NCBI GenBank assembly: GCA_963665545.2
Contig: CAXXKZ010000004.1
Coordinates: 1,178,001 to 1,242,000, forward strand
Reading direction: 5' to 3'
From: G963665545 sp963665545
Lineage (GTDB): Bacteria > Pseudomonadota > Gammaproteobacteria > Xanthomonadales > SZUA-36
Length of the DNA: 64,000 nucleotides
Position numbers and translations under genes: made by a program. The notes beneath the pieces were generated by a model. That model was given only the letters and a program-made list of their open reading frames with translations. It had not been told where the DNA came from and did no database searches. Positions 16,122-24,661 of the stretch are shown one piece after another; the stretch's first letter is position 1, and every line of letters begins with the position of its first letter.

Positions 16122-16923
16122 AACTCACTTGCTCCAGCGGCTGCGCGAACACCATCACGCCCGGAAAATTCTCCTCAAGGTGCGCCGTCACCTCTGCCAC
16201 CTCGCCGGGAGGGATGTGCACGGCGATCAAGTGGGTGGCATGCATATAAGTTTGTACAATGTCATAGTCAGGACCGGGCTGAAAGTACCAGAAAGGCACC
16301 AGTGCAACATCCAGATCGACCTGTTCCAGCCCGGCCCGCCGGTAGTCCTCCGGATCCATTGCCGCGTCACCCACGTGCAGCACCTTGAGCCCGCCCACGC
16401 TCACCAGGTGGCCGTAATTCTGCAAGCGCGCGTAATTACCCCGGCCGTGGCTGAGAAGAAATATGCGTATTGTTATATCCCCGATTGAAAGAACCTCGGG
16501 TGTCCCATATTGAGGATCAATGATCCTTATGCGGTCTTCTGTGGTCACCAGCTGCCGACACTTTTCACGAACAAGATCAATGACCTGTGCTGAGGACACA
16601 AACTGTGTCCGGCTTCTGGATTGCAGGAAGCGGCAGGCGGCGTCCGGCTGATTGTGGTCATGATGCCGATGGCTGGCAAGCGCCAGGCCGATGGATGAAA
16701 ACGGCCCGTTCGCCCCGGTCAAGGCCGCCTGTTGTTCGGGGCTCAAACCGCCATAAATAGCGTAGTTCTCGGTGACCAGCCCATCGATGATGATGGCGGA
16801 TGCGCCATCGGAGAGCACCACGCCTTCATTGGCCAACATGGTCAAGGTCACATCGGCTGCGGCATGGAGACTCGCAATGATTAAACAGGCTGACAGCAGT
16901 CGGATCGCACCCTTAGAAGCCAT
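16093..16923 (-). CDS. Exported metallo-beta-lactamase-fold hydrolase
   Basis: 276 aa from MASKGAIRLL (ATG at 16923, overlapping the GNAT stop by 11 bp); a longer reading from 16989 would run deep into the GNAT gene. Signal peptide LLSACLIIASLHAAA. The metal site SHRHHDHNQP fits HxHxDH, and further ligands are plausible at LSHGRGNY and LHVGDAAMD. Only a single domain is present. The family ranges over many hydrolases. LPS and lipid genes nearby give no clear substrate, and a true beta-lactamase is not indicated. Confidence 0.8.
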   Translation of the reverse strand: MASKGAIRLLSACLIIASLHAAADVTLTMLANEGVVLSDGASAIIIDGLVTENYAIYGGLSPEQQAALTGANGPFSSIGLALASHRHHDHNQPDAACRFLQSRSRTQFVSSAQVIDLVREKCRQLVTTEDRIRIIDPQYGTPEVLSIGDITIRIFLLSHGRGNYARLQNYGHLVSVGGLKVLHVGDAAMDPEDYRRAGLEQVDLDVALVPFWYFQPGPDYDIVQTYMHATHLIAVHIPPGEVAEVTAHLEENFPGVMVFAQPLEQVSFSPTVRTKP

Positions 16924-17479
16924 CAGCGCGCGCCCTGTCTGTGAAGCTGTGTTGATCCGGGCGCCCGACAGCGTAGCGAATGACACCATGCTCAGAACCG
17001 GGGCCCCGAAAGTGAAATCCGTTCTTCTCCAGCACCCGAATGGACTGGCGCAGATGCGGCAGCGTTTCGGCCTTTACTTCCATGACATTGTGGTGGCCAA
17101 ACGCCCAGCCCGTCAATGCGCCGGCGGCTTCGGTAGCGATTCCCGCGTTTTGAGATTGGCCGATGACGGAGTAGCCGATTTCCACCGATCCCTCGCTGTC
17201 CGGCCGCCCTTTAAAGCCGCAAATGCCACACACCATCGGCTTCTTGCCGTTCTTGTTCAGCACATACCAGAAGGACCACCCCTGCTCTGCTGGATCGTGC
17301 AATTGACGCTGGGCGTATTCCATCGCGGAACGCCCGTACAAGTCGGGCGGCCAGTTAAGCGGCACTTCTGCCCGCAAGGCCTTGGCGAGCGAATCACGCC
17401 CTTCCAGGTCTGCTGCCACCAGCTCTGACGTCGCCGCCACCAGCGTTAGCCTTGATGTTTCCAGGGTGTTCAGAGTCAA
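16913..17479 (-). CDS. GNAT N-acetyltransferase (RimJ/RimL-like)
   Basis: 188 aa. It starts TLNTLETSRLTLVAATSELV, as in Acetyltransf_3 proteins, and contains VEIGYSVIGQSQNAGIATEA (the acetyl-CoA pyrophosphate loop, usually Q/RxxGxA/G) and VLEKNGFHFRG near the end. It would move an acetyl group from acetyl-CoA to an amine. The substrate is unknown. It lies between kdkA and the MBL gene on the same strand with tight spacing. Confidence 0.85.
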   Translation of the reverse strand: MTLNTLETSRLTLVAATSELVAADLEGRDSLAKALRAEVPLNWPPDLYGRSAMEYAQRQLHDPAEQGWSFWYVLNKNGKKPMVCGICGFKGRPDSEGSVEIGYSVIGQSQNAGIATEAAGALTGWAFGHHNVMEVKAETLPHLRQSIRVLEKNGFHFRGPGSEHGVIRYAVGRPDQHSFTDRARADGF

Positions 17480-17501
17480 GTCCTTTTCTCCTCAATCCTC
17501 A

Positions 17502-18227
17502 TTAACTTTTGCGGTATGCGTTCAATAACAATGTCCACCCACGGGCCAGTGCGGTTGGGTCACCATTGATGACCAGCTTAGTCATTGACCGTGAAAGTCG
17601 CGAGATGTTTGCAGCAAAAGGGGCAATTCCTATACCGCCTTTGCCCTGCATCCACCGGCCCCGGTCGAAATCAACGAGGTGTACCTGTCCCTCGTCATTG
17701 ACCAAAACGTTGGCCGCATTCAAGTCCGCGTGCAATACCCCGGCACGGTGAAAACCGGCGATGCAGGCGCCGACTGCAGCCCAATCCGAATCGCGCAATT
17801 CACTGCTTGAAAACAGCTCCGCCAGCGTCCGGCTTTTTTCAATCCTGCGCATCAGGATCGCACCCCGATAGACCAGACCCGTGCGCCCACACAAAGCCGC
17901 CACCGGCTCGGGTACCGCCAGTCCCGCCGCCGCCAGGTCGCGCAGCAGCCGAAATTCCCGCAAGGGCCTCGATTGATCGAAGCCGGTGAAGAAATAGCGG
18001 TCCCGACTGAATTTTGCCGCCCAACCACCCCTTAGGTATTGTCGCAGGACCATGGGGCCCTTTTCGTGGTCAATCAGCAGCGCTTGCCCCCTGCCACCCA
18101 GCGCCCCATTCAGGCGGCCCTGTTCAGACCACCATTGCCGTTCGAATAGCTTCAGATCGGGTGTTTGCAGACATTCAGAATCATATATGATGACCTGAGG
18201 TCCCGTTTTATGAATGCTTGTATTCAA
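17502..18227 (-). CDS. kdkA: 3-deoxy-D-manno-octulosonic acid (Kdo) kinase
   Basis: A 241-aa LPS-core kinase of the WaaP/KdkA family. Features: GGRGQALLIDHEKGPMVLRQ (nucleotide-binding strand region), RGGWAAKFSRDRYFFTGFD (typical of KdkA), the catalytic HADLNAANVLV and the metal-binding VDFDRGR. It phosphorylates Kdo at position 4 in the inner core on the cytoplasmic face. It is divergent from the GT9 heptosyltransferase at 18320, consistent with LPS core assembly. Confidence 0.9.
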   Translation of the reverse strand: MNTSIHKTGPQVIIYDSECLQTPDLKLFERQWWSEQGRLNGALGGRGQALLIDHEKGPMVLRQYLRGGWAAKFSRDRYFFTGFDQSRPLREFRLLRDLAAAGLAVPEPVAALCGRTGLVYRGAILMRRIEKSRTLAELFSSSELRDSDWAAVGACIAGFHRAGVLHADLNAANVLVNDEGQVHLVDFDRGRWMQGKGGIGIAPFAANISRLSRSMTKLVINGDPTALARGWTLLLNAYRKS

Positions 18228-18319
18228 GTGTATGCGTCACATCCAGAAAAGATCGCTGCCCAATGGCGGTTATTGTGGCGGTTATTGTGCTGCCGGTACC
18301 TGGAGGCGTCAATCTGCCT

Positions 18320-19396
18320 GTGACTCCACTGCCGTTCACCAAGCCCCCGGGTCGAGTCTGTATTCTGCGCCTGTCTGCCCTGGGTGACGCCACCCATGTT
18401 CTGCCACTGATTGCCGCCCTGCGGGCGCAGTGGCCCGATTCAGCCCTAAGCTGGATTATCGGCCGCAACGAAAGGCGCTTGCTCGCGGGTGTGGACGATA
18501 TTGATTTTATCGAATTCGACAAGAAGGCTGGCTGGCCCGCCATCAGCCGCCTGCGCAGGACGCTACGGCAGCGCCGATATGATCTGCTCCTGCACATGCA
18601 GATGTCTGCGCGGTCCAATTTGATCAGCCGCCTGGTGCATGCACCCATGCGCCTGGGCTGGAACCGGCAGAGGTCAAGGGATTTGCACGGCTGGTTTTGC
18701 ACACACCGCGTGGCCCACGTCCCGTTTCAGCATCAGGTGGATGGATTTCTGGAATTCGCCAGAGCCCTGGGTGTGCCCGTTCCCGCCCGGCCCCGCTGGG
18801 ACCTGCCCGTCAGTTCAGAGGCTGTGTCCTGGGTGGTGCAACAACTCGAGGGATTCCAATGGCAGGCCGGCGCCGGCGAGCGGCTGCTGGTGATCAGTCC
18901 CTGTTCCAGTCGTCCGGTTCGGAACTGGCGGGCTGAGCACTACGCCCGGGCTGCACAATTCGCCGCCCGGGATCTGGGCATGCGGGTGCTCCTGACCGGG
19001 GGTCCCACAGCAATGGAAAAAGCCATGGGTAACGCCATAACAAGCCAGGCCGGCGTACCCTGCCTTAACCTGATGGGCCGGGACACGCTGGAACAATCCA
19101 AGGCCATACTGCAACGCGCAGACCTGGTGCTAACGCCGGATTCCGGCCCCGCCCATATCGCTTCAGCCCTGGGCACGCCCGTGCTTGGCCTTTATGCTTC
19201 AACCTGGTCGCGCAGGTCAGGGCCTTACCACTCCCTGGATCTATGCGTGGACAAGTTCCCCGAGGCGGCACGCAAGTATCGCCAGTCACAAGCCGAGGAC
19301 CTTCGTTGGGGCACCCGCATCGAAGACGAGGGGGTCATGGATTTGATCCAACCTGCAGAGGTCATCGACAAACTGCAGCGATTTTCACACGCTTAA
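18320..19396 (+). CDS. Glycosyltransferase family 9 (ADP-heptose:LPS heptosyltransferase-like)
   Basis: About 358 aa from a GTG at 18320, preceded by GGAGG at 18302-18306. An ATG at 18263 and one at 18218 are in frame, but the latter overlaps the divergent kdkA start. GT9 motifs: RVCILRLSALGDATHVLPLI at the N-terminus, VISPCSSRPVRNWRAEHYAR, and VLTPDSGPAHIASALGTPVLGLY for sugar-nucleotide binding. It would add heptose to the LPS inner core. Its stop shares the sequence TTAA with the convergent metB. Confidence 0.87.
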   Translation: MTPLPFTKPPGRVCILRLSALGDATHVLPLIAALRAQWPDSALSWIIGRNERRLLAGVDDIDFIEFDKKAGWPAISRLRRTLRQRRYDLLLHMQMSARSNLISRLVHAPMRLGWNRQRSRDLHGWFCTHRVAHVPFQHQVDGFLEFARALGVPVPARPRWDLPVSSEAVSWVVQQLEGFQWQAGAGERLLVISPCSSRPVRNWRAEHYARAAQFAARDLGMRVLLTGGPTAMEKAMGNAITSQAGVPCLNLMGRDTLEQSKAILQRADLVLTPDSGPAHIASALGTPVLGLYASTWSRRSGPYHSLDLCVDKFPEAARKYRQSQAEDLRWGTRIEDEGVMDLIQPAEVIDKLQRFSHA

Positions 19397-20616
19397 GCCA
19401 CATTTCTGACGATGCCCACGGTCGCGCCTGCGCCTGCCCGGTGCCGCCGCAATGCCTCGAACCCGGACTCCAGGTCGGCCAGCAGATCATCGGCATTCTC
19501 GATGCCCACCGACAACCTCAGCAAATTGGGCTGAATTCCTGCTGCAAGCTGATCGCTCTCAGGCATGGCCGCGTGGGTCATTGTCGCCGGATGCGCCACC
19601 AGGCTTTCCACACCGCCCAGAGATTCGGCCAGCGTGAAGAGATCCAGGGCAGACAGAAATACGGGGATTTCCTCTGCGCTGGCGTCCAGTTCAAAGCTGA
19701 TCATCGCGCCGAACCCATTCTGTTGCGCTGCCGCAATCTGGTGCCCTGGATGAGACTCCAGACCCGGATAGTAGACCCACGCCACTTCGTCAATCTGTGC
19801 CAGCGATTGTGCAATGGTCCCGGCACTGGCTTGATGTTGGGCGTAGCGCACGCTCAAGGTTCGCAGGCCCCGCAGAGTTTGGAAACTGTCAAAGGGTGAA
19901 CCGGTCAGTCCCAGGCAATTGGCCCACCATTTAAGCTCTTCAGCCATATCTTCAGAAGCCGCGATCACCGCGCCACCCACGACATCCGAATGACCATTGA
20001 TGTACTTGGTGGTCGAGTGCAGCACAATGTCAGCCCCAAGTTCGATGGGCCTTTGGGCTGCGGGAGACAGAAACGTGTTGTCCACGACCACCAGGGCGCC
20101 CACTTCGTGGGCCACTGCCGCCAGCGCCTGAACATCGCTGATGCGGAGTAAGGGGTTACTGGGCGTCTCGATCCAGAGGACATAGGGCTTTAGGGCCCGG
20201 ATGCGATCAATCGCCAGCTCCGTTTCCCACAACGGCACCCACTGGAGATCGAATTGGCCTTTGGCAGCAGCAGCGGTAAACAGTCGGTGGCAGCCCCCAT
20301 AACAGTCATACGGCGCGATCATCACATCGCCCGGCGACAGCAACTGGGTGACCAGGTGAACTGCCGACATGCCCGAAGAAGTGATGACGCCGCCAGCGCC
20401 ACCTTCCAGTTCGGCCAGCGCACCGGCAAGCTGATCGCGGGTCGGGTTTCCAGAGCGGGTGTAGTCGTATTCACCCTTCTCGCCAAAGCGCTTGAAAGCG
20501 AAAGTGGAACTCATGTGCAGCGGTGGAATGACGGCGCCATGGGCGCTGTCAGTGTCGATGCCATAACGGGCTGCAATGGTTTCTGGTTGCAGGGTTTTTG
20601 ATGATTGATTGTTCAT
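19393..20616 (-). CDS. metB: Cystathionine gamma-synthase / O-acyl-homoserine sulfhydrylase-type PLP enzyme
   Basis: 407 aa from the ATG at 20616 (MNNQSSKTLQPETIAARYGI), which overlaps the metX stop as ATGA. PLP-binding lysine in HSTTKYINGHSD; other family blocks are YDYTRSGNPTRDQLAGALAE, SSGMSAVHLV, ETPSNPLLRISDV and SLGGVESLVAHPATMTH. It joins an O-acylhomoserine to cysteine (cystathionine) or possibly sulfide in methionine synthesis. Cystathionine synthase, direct sulfhydrylase and cystathionine lyase are hard to separate by sequence. Pairing with metX under a SAM riboswitch supports the biosynthetic role. Confidence 0.88.
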   Translation of the reverse strand: MNNQSSKTLQPETIAARYGIDTDSAHGAVIPPLHMSSTFAFKRFGEKGEYDYTRSGNPTRDQLAGALAELEGGAGGVITSSGMSAVHLVTQLLSPGDVMIAPYDCYGGCHRLFTAAAAKGQFDLQWVPLWETELAIDRIRALKPYVLWIETPSNPLLRISDVQALAAVAHEVGALVVVDNTFLSPAAQRPIELGADIVLHSTTKYINGHSDVVGGAVIAASEDMAEELKWWANCLGLTGSPFDSFQTLRGLRTLSVRYAQHQASAGTIAQSLAQIDEVAWVYYPGLESHPGHQIAAAQQNGFGAMISFELDASAEEIPVFLSALDLFTLAESLGGVESLVAHPATMTHAAMPESDQLAAGIQPNLLRLSVGIENADDLLADLESGFEALRRHRAGAGATVGIVRNVA

Positions 20617-21599
20617 TGCAGGCTCTCCAGATGTTCTCTGATGACGCCGCTGACGGCGTTCTCTTCTTTTAAAAATGCGTCGTGCCCATAAATGCTGTCG
20701 GACAGGGTCAGGCTGCATTTACTGCCCAGCAGCTGACGCAAGGCGATCAGCTGCCTGACCGGCACGATCTGATCGGAATTGAAACCTGCCAGATCAACCG
20801 GAACGCTGATCTCCTGGGGTTGGACATGATGATCGTCTATGGACTGCGACAGGCACAGATAGGCATAAATGTTGAATCGTCGGGCAAAATGGGCACCGCA
20901 ATGGTCGAGGTAAGCGGTTGCGCTGGACGCTGGGTTCACGCCCGTTGCGAATCGCTTGGAAAATTCTCGGTCGGACCGGTAGGTGCACATCGCCAGCGAC
21001 CGTGCGATGGAAACGGCCCGGGCCACCTCACCGCAGTCCAGCCCCAGACCAAGTACCTGGCGCTGGACATGCCGCCAGCCAGTGGCCAGAGGTGTCGCCT
21101 CATGACCAGCGCAAATGACCAGCGCCTTGTTCAGCCGCTGCGGATGGCGGGCTGCAAACTGCTGCGCCACCATGCCGCCATATGAAGCGCCGATGAATGA
21201 AGCAAGTCGGTCGATACCCAGGGCATTGAGCAAGCAGGCCGCAAGGTCAGCCTGATCGGCAGTATCAATCGCCGGAAAAAGCGCGGGATCATTGCCGTTT
21301 TCTCCATTCCAGCCTGTTGGGCCAGTGGTTTCGCCGTTGCCGCCTAGATAATCGAATGCCAGAACCCTGAAGCAGTTCGTGTCCACAGCCTGACCGGGGC
21401 CAATCTGCGCCTGCCACCAGCCTTTTGCCGATTCGCAGACGTCTGTCCAGGCCTGCTTGCCGGCAGAGATCCCTCCGCCCACGAGCACCACAGGAAGATG
21501 AGGGTCACCAAGCAGGCGCCAAGAAATTCGGGGCTTGTCCAGGATCTCACCCGACATGAGGCGCAAGGGCTGATCCAATTCAACAATGCCTTCACGCAT
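20613..21599 (-). CDS. metX: Homoserine O-acyltransferase, MetX type
   Basis: 328-aa alpha/beta hydrolase. It has PVVLVGGGISAGKQAW, FDYLGGNGETTGPTG, the nucleophile elbow IGASYGGMVAQQFAARHP, an acid residue around GFNSDQIVPVRQL, and the His in SIYGHDAFLKE. It makes O-acetyl- or O-succinyl-homoserine; some gammaproteobacterial MetX enzymes use succinyl-CoA, and I cannot decide here. The start is unusual: the codon before this ATG is TAG, and the same frame continues upstream for 27 sense codons to an ATG with a strong GGAGGA site. The N-terminus may therefore be longer than written. Confidence 0.88.
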   Translation of the reverse strand: MREGIVELDQPLRLMSGEILDKPRISWRLLGDPHLPVVLVGGGISAGKQAWTDVCESAKGWWQAQIGPGQAVDTNCFRVLAFDYLGGNGETTGPTGWNGENGNDPALFPAIDTADQADLAACLLNALGIDRLASFIGASYGGMVAQQFAARHPQRLNKALVICAGHEATPLATGWRHVQRQVLGLGLDCGEVARAVSIARSLAMCTYRSDREFSKRFATGVNPASSATAYLDHCGAHFARRFNIYAYLCLSQSIDDHHVQPQEISVPVDLAGFNSDQIVPVRQLIALRQLLGSKCSLTLSDSIYGHDAFLKEENAVSGVIREHLESLQ

Positions 21600-21602
21600 C
21601 TA

Positions 21603-21683
21603 AACAGACACGGGATGGCAAGAACCAATAGGCGGCTCAGCCGGTATCTGATGTTGGGCGCTCGAAAGTAAAGATGCGCTCAT
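21603..21683 (-). CDS. 27-codon leader frame joined to metX by an in-frame TAG
   Basis: ATG at 21683 with GGAGGA seven bases upstream encodes MSASLLSSAQHQIPAEPPIG plus seven more residues, then TAG (21600-21602), then immediately the metX ATG in the same frame. Possibilities: a short upstream peptide whose termination feeds metX by re-initiation; the true metX start with a nonsense mutation or base-call error; or amber readthrough. metX itself has no good ribosome site other than this one. Confidence 0.5.
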
Positions 21684-21764
21684 GCCTTGCTCCTCCAGAA
21701 TTTCCGTCAATAACGCTCATTTGGAAATTCTGCGGGGAGAGGTGAGTTTGATCAGGTCCATCAG

Positions 21765-21895
21765 AGTTGCTGCCTGACCACCCATTTCCCGAAATCCACC
21801 GAGGTGAAATTCGCAGGAATTGGCACCTTTGTAAACGGGTTAGGTTTACAGGTTGCCCCGGCGTCATCGGGCCTTTCCCTCAGCCGGTCTTAATG
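21765..21895 (-). promoter_or_regulatory. SAM-I (S-box) riboswitch
   Basis: Reading the minus strand: AAGACC, then CTGAGGGAAAGGCCCGATGA, CGCCGGGGCAACC, a variable hairpin (GTAAACC...GGGTTTAC) and GGTGCCAATTCC. These are the conserved core blocks of the S-box in order. A P4-like stem around CACC-tcg-GTG follows, and GGTC (near 21772) can close P1 with GACC. The element lies about 80 bases before the leader ATG of metX-metB, as expected for repression by S-adenosylmethionine. Downstream, AGAATTTCC and GGAAATTCT (about 21700-21735) can pair just before the GGAGGA site, which suggests control by sequestering the ribosome site or by termination. Confidence 0.88.
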
Positions 21896-21975
21896 AGTTC
21901 AGGGGGATTGTAGGCGAAAAGGTGGGGGCCGCGCAATAGCGGCCGACATTATTCCACCGTCATTCTGCGCCAGCG

Positions 21976-22365
21976 CTAATATGCCTGGTAAGATTTTTCC
22001 TCCATGATCTGCGAGCCCAGATGGACGTTAATGGCTTTTTTCACTCCCGAGCGGCGGTCATTGGTGAGGTAGACCTGCCGAGCCAGTTCAATGAATGCCT
22101 GGTCAAATTCCTGGTCGCGCTCTTTGTCGCGGATGTCGTCTTCGATTTCCCACAGCGTCTCATTGGTGCGCTTGAGCTTGCGGCGCAAATCAGCAATAAC
22201 TGCATCCTGATTGACCGCCTTGTCCCAGGCGTCGGTCAGCAACTGCAGTTCGATGCGCACATTGAGCCGCTTGGCTTCATCGTCGAGACGTTCCATTTTG
22301 ATTTCCAGAATGGTGATCTTGTCCAGTGTTTCACCCGGTGACACAGGCACCTGAATATTGTCCAT
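21976..22365 (-). CDS. DUF6165 family protein
   Basis: A 129-aa, highly charged, largely helical protein (MDNIQVPVSPGETLDKITIL at the start, then heptad-like stretches, TLWEIEDDIRDKERDQEFDQ). The opening 'PVS.GE..DK..IL..K' pattern is typical of DUF6165 proteins, which occur next to surface-polysaccharide genes. No catalytic residues are evident and the function is unknown. It is the last gene of the phosphonate/surface operon, 17 bp after the PhyH oxygenase. A GGCCGC/GCGGCC hairpin (21927-21944) lies after it. Confidence 0.75.
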   Translation of the reverse strand: MDNIQVPVSPGETLDKITILEIKMERLDDEAKRLNVRIELQLLTDAWDKAVNQDAVIADLRRKLKRTNETLWEIEDDIRDKERDQEFDQAFIELARQVYLTNDRRSGVKKAINVHLGSQIMEEKSYQAY

Positions 22366-22382
22366 TGTGGTCAGCCCGATCC

Positions 22383-23147
22383 TTATACCTTGAAAGCGTA
22401 TTCCTGGTGGGGGTCGCGCTCAATGTCGGGCGGGTAGTTGTGCCGTTTGTCGACGTAATACCTTTCCCGATGATCCCCGGCCGAAGCACTATTGTAGGTA
22501 ATGTACAACACTCTGCGCGCCTTGTCAGAGTGGTTGGCATGGGATCGATGCGGCGTATACGAATCGAAAAATATGGCATCGCCGGGCTGGCAATGAACGG
22601 CCCGGTAGACCACGTGACCGGTTTCTTCGGCTGTCAGAGGGGCCCACATTTTTCCCAGCATTCCTTTACGGTGCAAACCCGCAATAATCTCCAGACTGCC
22701 GTTTTCTTCATTGGTTTCATCGATGGCCACCATGGCTGTGATATGGATTGGCGCATACTTGTCCCAACCCGCCTGAACATCCTGGTGCGCCCTGAATCTG
22801 TCCGCGCCCGGTAATTTGAAATTGATCTTGTCCTTGAACAACACGACCGGCTCACCCAGGAGTTCCGCGACCGATTGTTCCATTCTGCGACGCTGGATGA
22901 GTTGGGAAAAGCCCTCATGAAACGGTACAAAATTTTCTATTCGACAGAGAATTCGACTGCGATCGAGATCACTGGTTTCGAAATACATCATGGCCTTCCC
23001 GGGTGCCTCAGGGCAGGCGGCCAATTCGTCTGTCCACTCACTGATCGTGCGGGATTCATCCGGGTTGTACATCCCTTTGACCAGCACATAGCCGTCACGC
23101 TTGAAGACTCTTATCTGGTGTTCACTGAGAACGGGCTCGGGGGTCAT
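22383..23147 (-). CDS. Phytanoyl-CoA dioxygenase (PhyH)-family Fe(II)/2-oxoglutarate oxygenase
   Basis: 254 aa. N-terminal FKRDGYVLVKGMYN, iron ligands HQD in ADRFRAHQDVQAGW, and a distal His/Arg in SYTPHRSHANHSDKARRVLY. The family hydroxylates small molecules; it includes PhnY and related oxygenases that act on 2-aminoethylphosphonate. Its place in a phosphonate-making operon makes hydroxylation of an AEP group a reasonable hypothesis, not a demonstrated one. The start overlaps the YidC-like stop as ATGA. Confidence 0.82.
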   Translation of the reverse strand: MTPEPVLSEHQIRVFKRDGYVLVKGMYNPDESRTISEWTDELAACPEAPGKAMMYFETSDLDRSRILCRIENFVPFHEGFSQLIQRRRMEQSVAELLGEPVVLFKDKINFKLPGADRFRAHQDVQAGWDKYAPIHITAMVAIDETNEENGSLEIIAGLHRKGMLGKMWAPLTAEETGHVVYRAVHCQPGDAIFFDSYTPHRSHANHSDKARRVLYITYNSASAGDHRERYYVDKRHNYPPDIERDPHQEYAFKV

Positions 23148-24661
23148 GAGGATCCTTCATCGGTCTGACGTCCCCTATGGTAGTGCTGCCTCAGGGATTT
23201 CGCCACGGAGATGAGGTTATTGGTGGTCCAGTACAACACCATGCCCGCCGGAAAAGTATAAAACAGGACAAAAAATGCTGCGGCCAGTAAAAGCATATTC
23301 CCCGATTGTCTGCGCCGCAGTGAGGCATCAAGCGCCACCGGTTGGTGCAGGACAGAGGCCCAAATGGACAATACTGACATGATTAAAGGCAACAGATTCA
23401 GCGACGATCCGAAAAACGGTATTGTCCAGGGCAATTTCCAAACGCCATCGGGTCGGGACAAGTCTTCGATCCATGCAAATGCGGCGTGCTGAAGGTGGAT
23501 ATTCTCGGCAAGCATGTCGAAGGCGCCAATGAACACCGGGATGACGACGGCAATGCCGGCCAGGCTTTTCAGGCTGTACAACGGATGTACGCCATGCTCG
23601 CGGAATAGGTCGGTGATCTTGCTGGCCTGTGCCTCTCCCCGGTGTTCACGTTTGATCTTGGCGATATGGGGCGCGAGCCTGGATTCGATTTCATGCACCT
23701 GCTGCTGCAATCTGTCGGCAATCCGGCTTAGTGGTCGCATTAAGAGATTTACGCTGACCGATAGCAGCATGATCGCCAGCCCCCAGGCTGGAACCAGCCG
23801 ATGAATGAAATCGAGCAAGTAAAACAGGCCAAAACAAATCCAACGCAGCCAGAACCAAAGGCCTGACCACATCAAACCGGAGAGGCCCGCTTCCGTTTTA
23901 TTCAAGACGCGCGGTTCCAGCGGGCCCAGGTACAACTGCCACTCGCCACTGGCGACAATTGGCTTGACGGAAATGCTCGCCTGGTCCGATGCTCCGGAAA
24001 CATCTGCCGCAATGGCCGCGCTGCCACCTGCGGTGGCCAGCAACGCCCAGTAGCGGTTGCGAAATCCCGCCCAGACAGGCGCACTGGATCCACCGGAATC
24101 AAGCGTATTGATGTCCTCGTCGCGCAAGGAATAATTGGCGGCGCCATTGTCGTCAATCACGACATAGCGCACCTGCTCAAGCCAGTTGCCAAAGCCGGCT
24201 GCCGGCGCGGGCCTGAAAGACAGCGGCGAAATCATCTGCAGGCCCTCCATGCCAGACGCCGTCAGGCTGATCAGGTAGCCTTCAAGCGGGATGCGCCAAT
24301 CGAGTGTTGCGCCCCGGGGCGACTCAAGTGTCAGAATCTGGTGCGTCTGATCAAACCTGCTTTTGGCCGACCAGCGCGCACGCAATTCACCCGTGCCGGC
24401 AGTGAGCGGCTGAACGATAACCTGGCCCGCCAGGCGAACGCGACTTGCACCTGCACTCTGGCAGTCCGGGAAACAGGCTAGCGCTGAAATGAGGGCGCCC
24501 TGATGATTGAACGCCACTTCAAGTTGGCGGGTCGTATAGGTGTAGGGCAATTCTGAATCCGCCCGCAAGCCGAAGGGTGCAAACAGGCCAGCCCACAAAC
24601 AAACCAACATCCAGCCCCGCAGCCAACCCCGCAGCCAGGTCCTTTTGGGCAAGGCGCACAT
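23144..24661 (-). CDS. YidC/Oxa1-family membrane insertase paralogue
   Basis: 505 aa with the YidC plan: an N-terminal membrane segment (GWMLVCLWAGLFAPFGL), a periplasmic beta-domain (about residues 35-260), and the conserved 60-kDa inner membrane domain (about 280-495). That domain has GLAIMLLSVSVNLLMRPLSR, the helical loop LAPHIAKIKREHRGEAQASK, and final helices with FFVLFYTFPAGMVLYWTTNN. Housekeeping yidC normally sits with rnpA and trmE; this copy sits in a phosphonate operon. It may insert or fold an envelope protein of this pathway. The overlap with the YejM-like stop is one base (TAATG). Confidence 0.88.
   Translation of the reverse strand: MCALPKRTWLRGWLRGWMLVCLWAGLFAPFGLRADSELPYTYTTRQLEVAFNHQGALISALACFPDCQSAGASRVRLAGQVIVQPLTAGTGELRARWSAKSRFDQTHQILTLESPRGATLDWRIPLEGYLISLTASGMEGLQMISPLSFRPAPAAGFGNWLEQVRYVVIDDNGAANYSLRDEDINTLDSGGSSAPVWAGFRNRYWALLATAGGSAAIAADVSGASDQASISVKPIVASGEWQLYLGPLEPRVLNKTEAGLSGLMWSGLWFWLRWICFGLFYLLDFIHRLVPAWGLAIMLLSVSVNLLMRPLSRIADRLQQQVHEIESRLAPHIAKIKREHRGEAQASKITDLFREHGVHPLYSLKSLAGIAVVIPVFIGAFDMLAENIHLQHAAFAWIEDLSRPDGVWKLPWTIPFFGSSLNLLPLIMSVLSIWASVLHQPVALDASLRRRQSGNMLLLAAAFFVLFYTFPAGMVLYWTTNNLISVAKSLRQHYHRGRQTDEGSS

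Noticed and set aside
16093..16923. Beta-lactam resistance by a metallo-beta-lactamase
   Set aside because: Only the general MBL fold metal motif is present; the family is very broad and nothing points to antibiotic hydrolysis.
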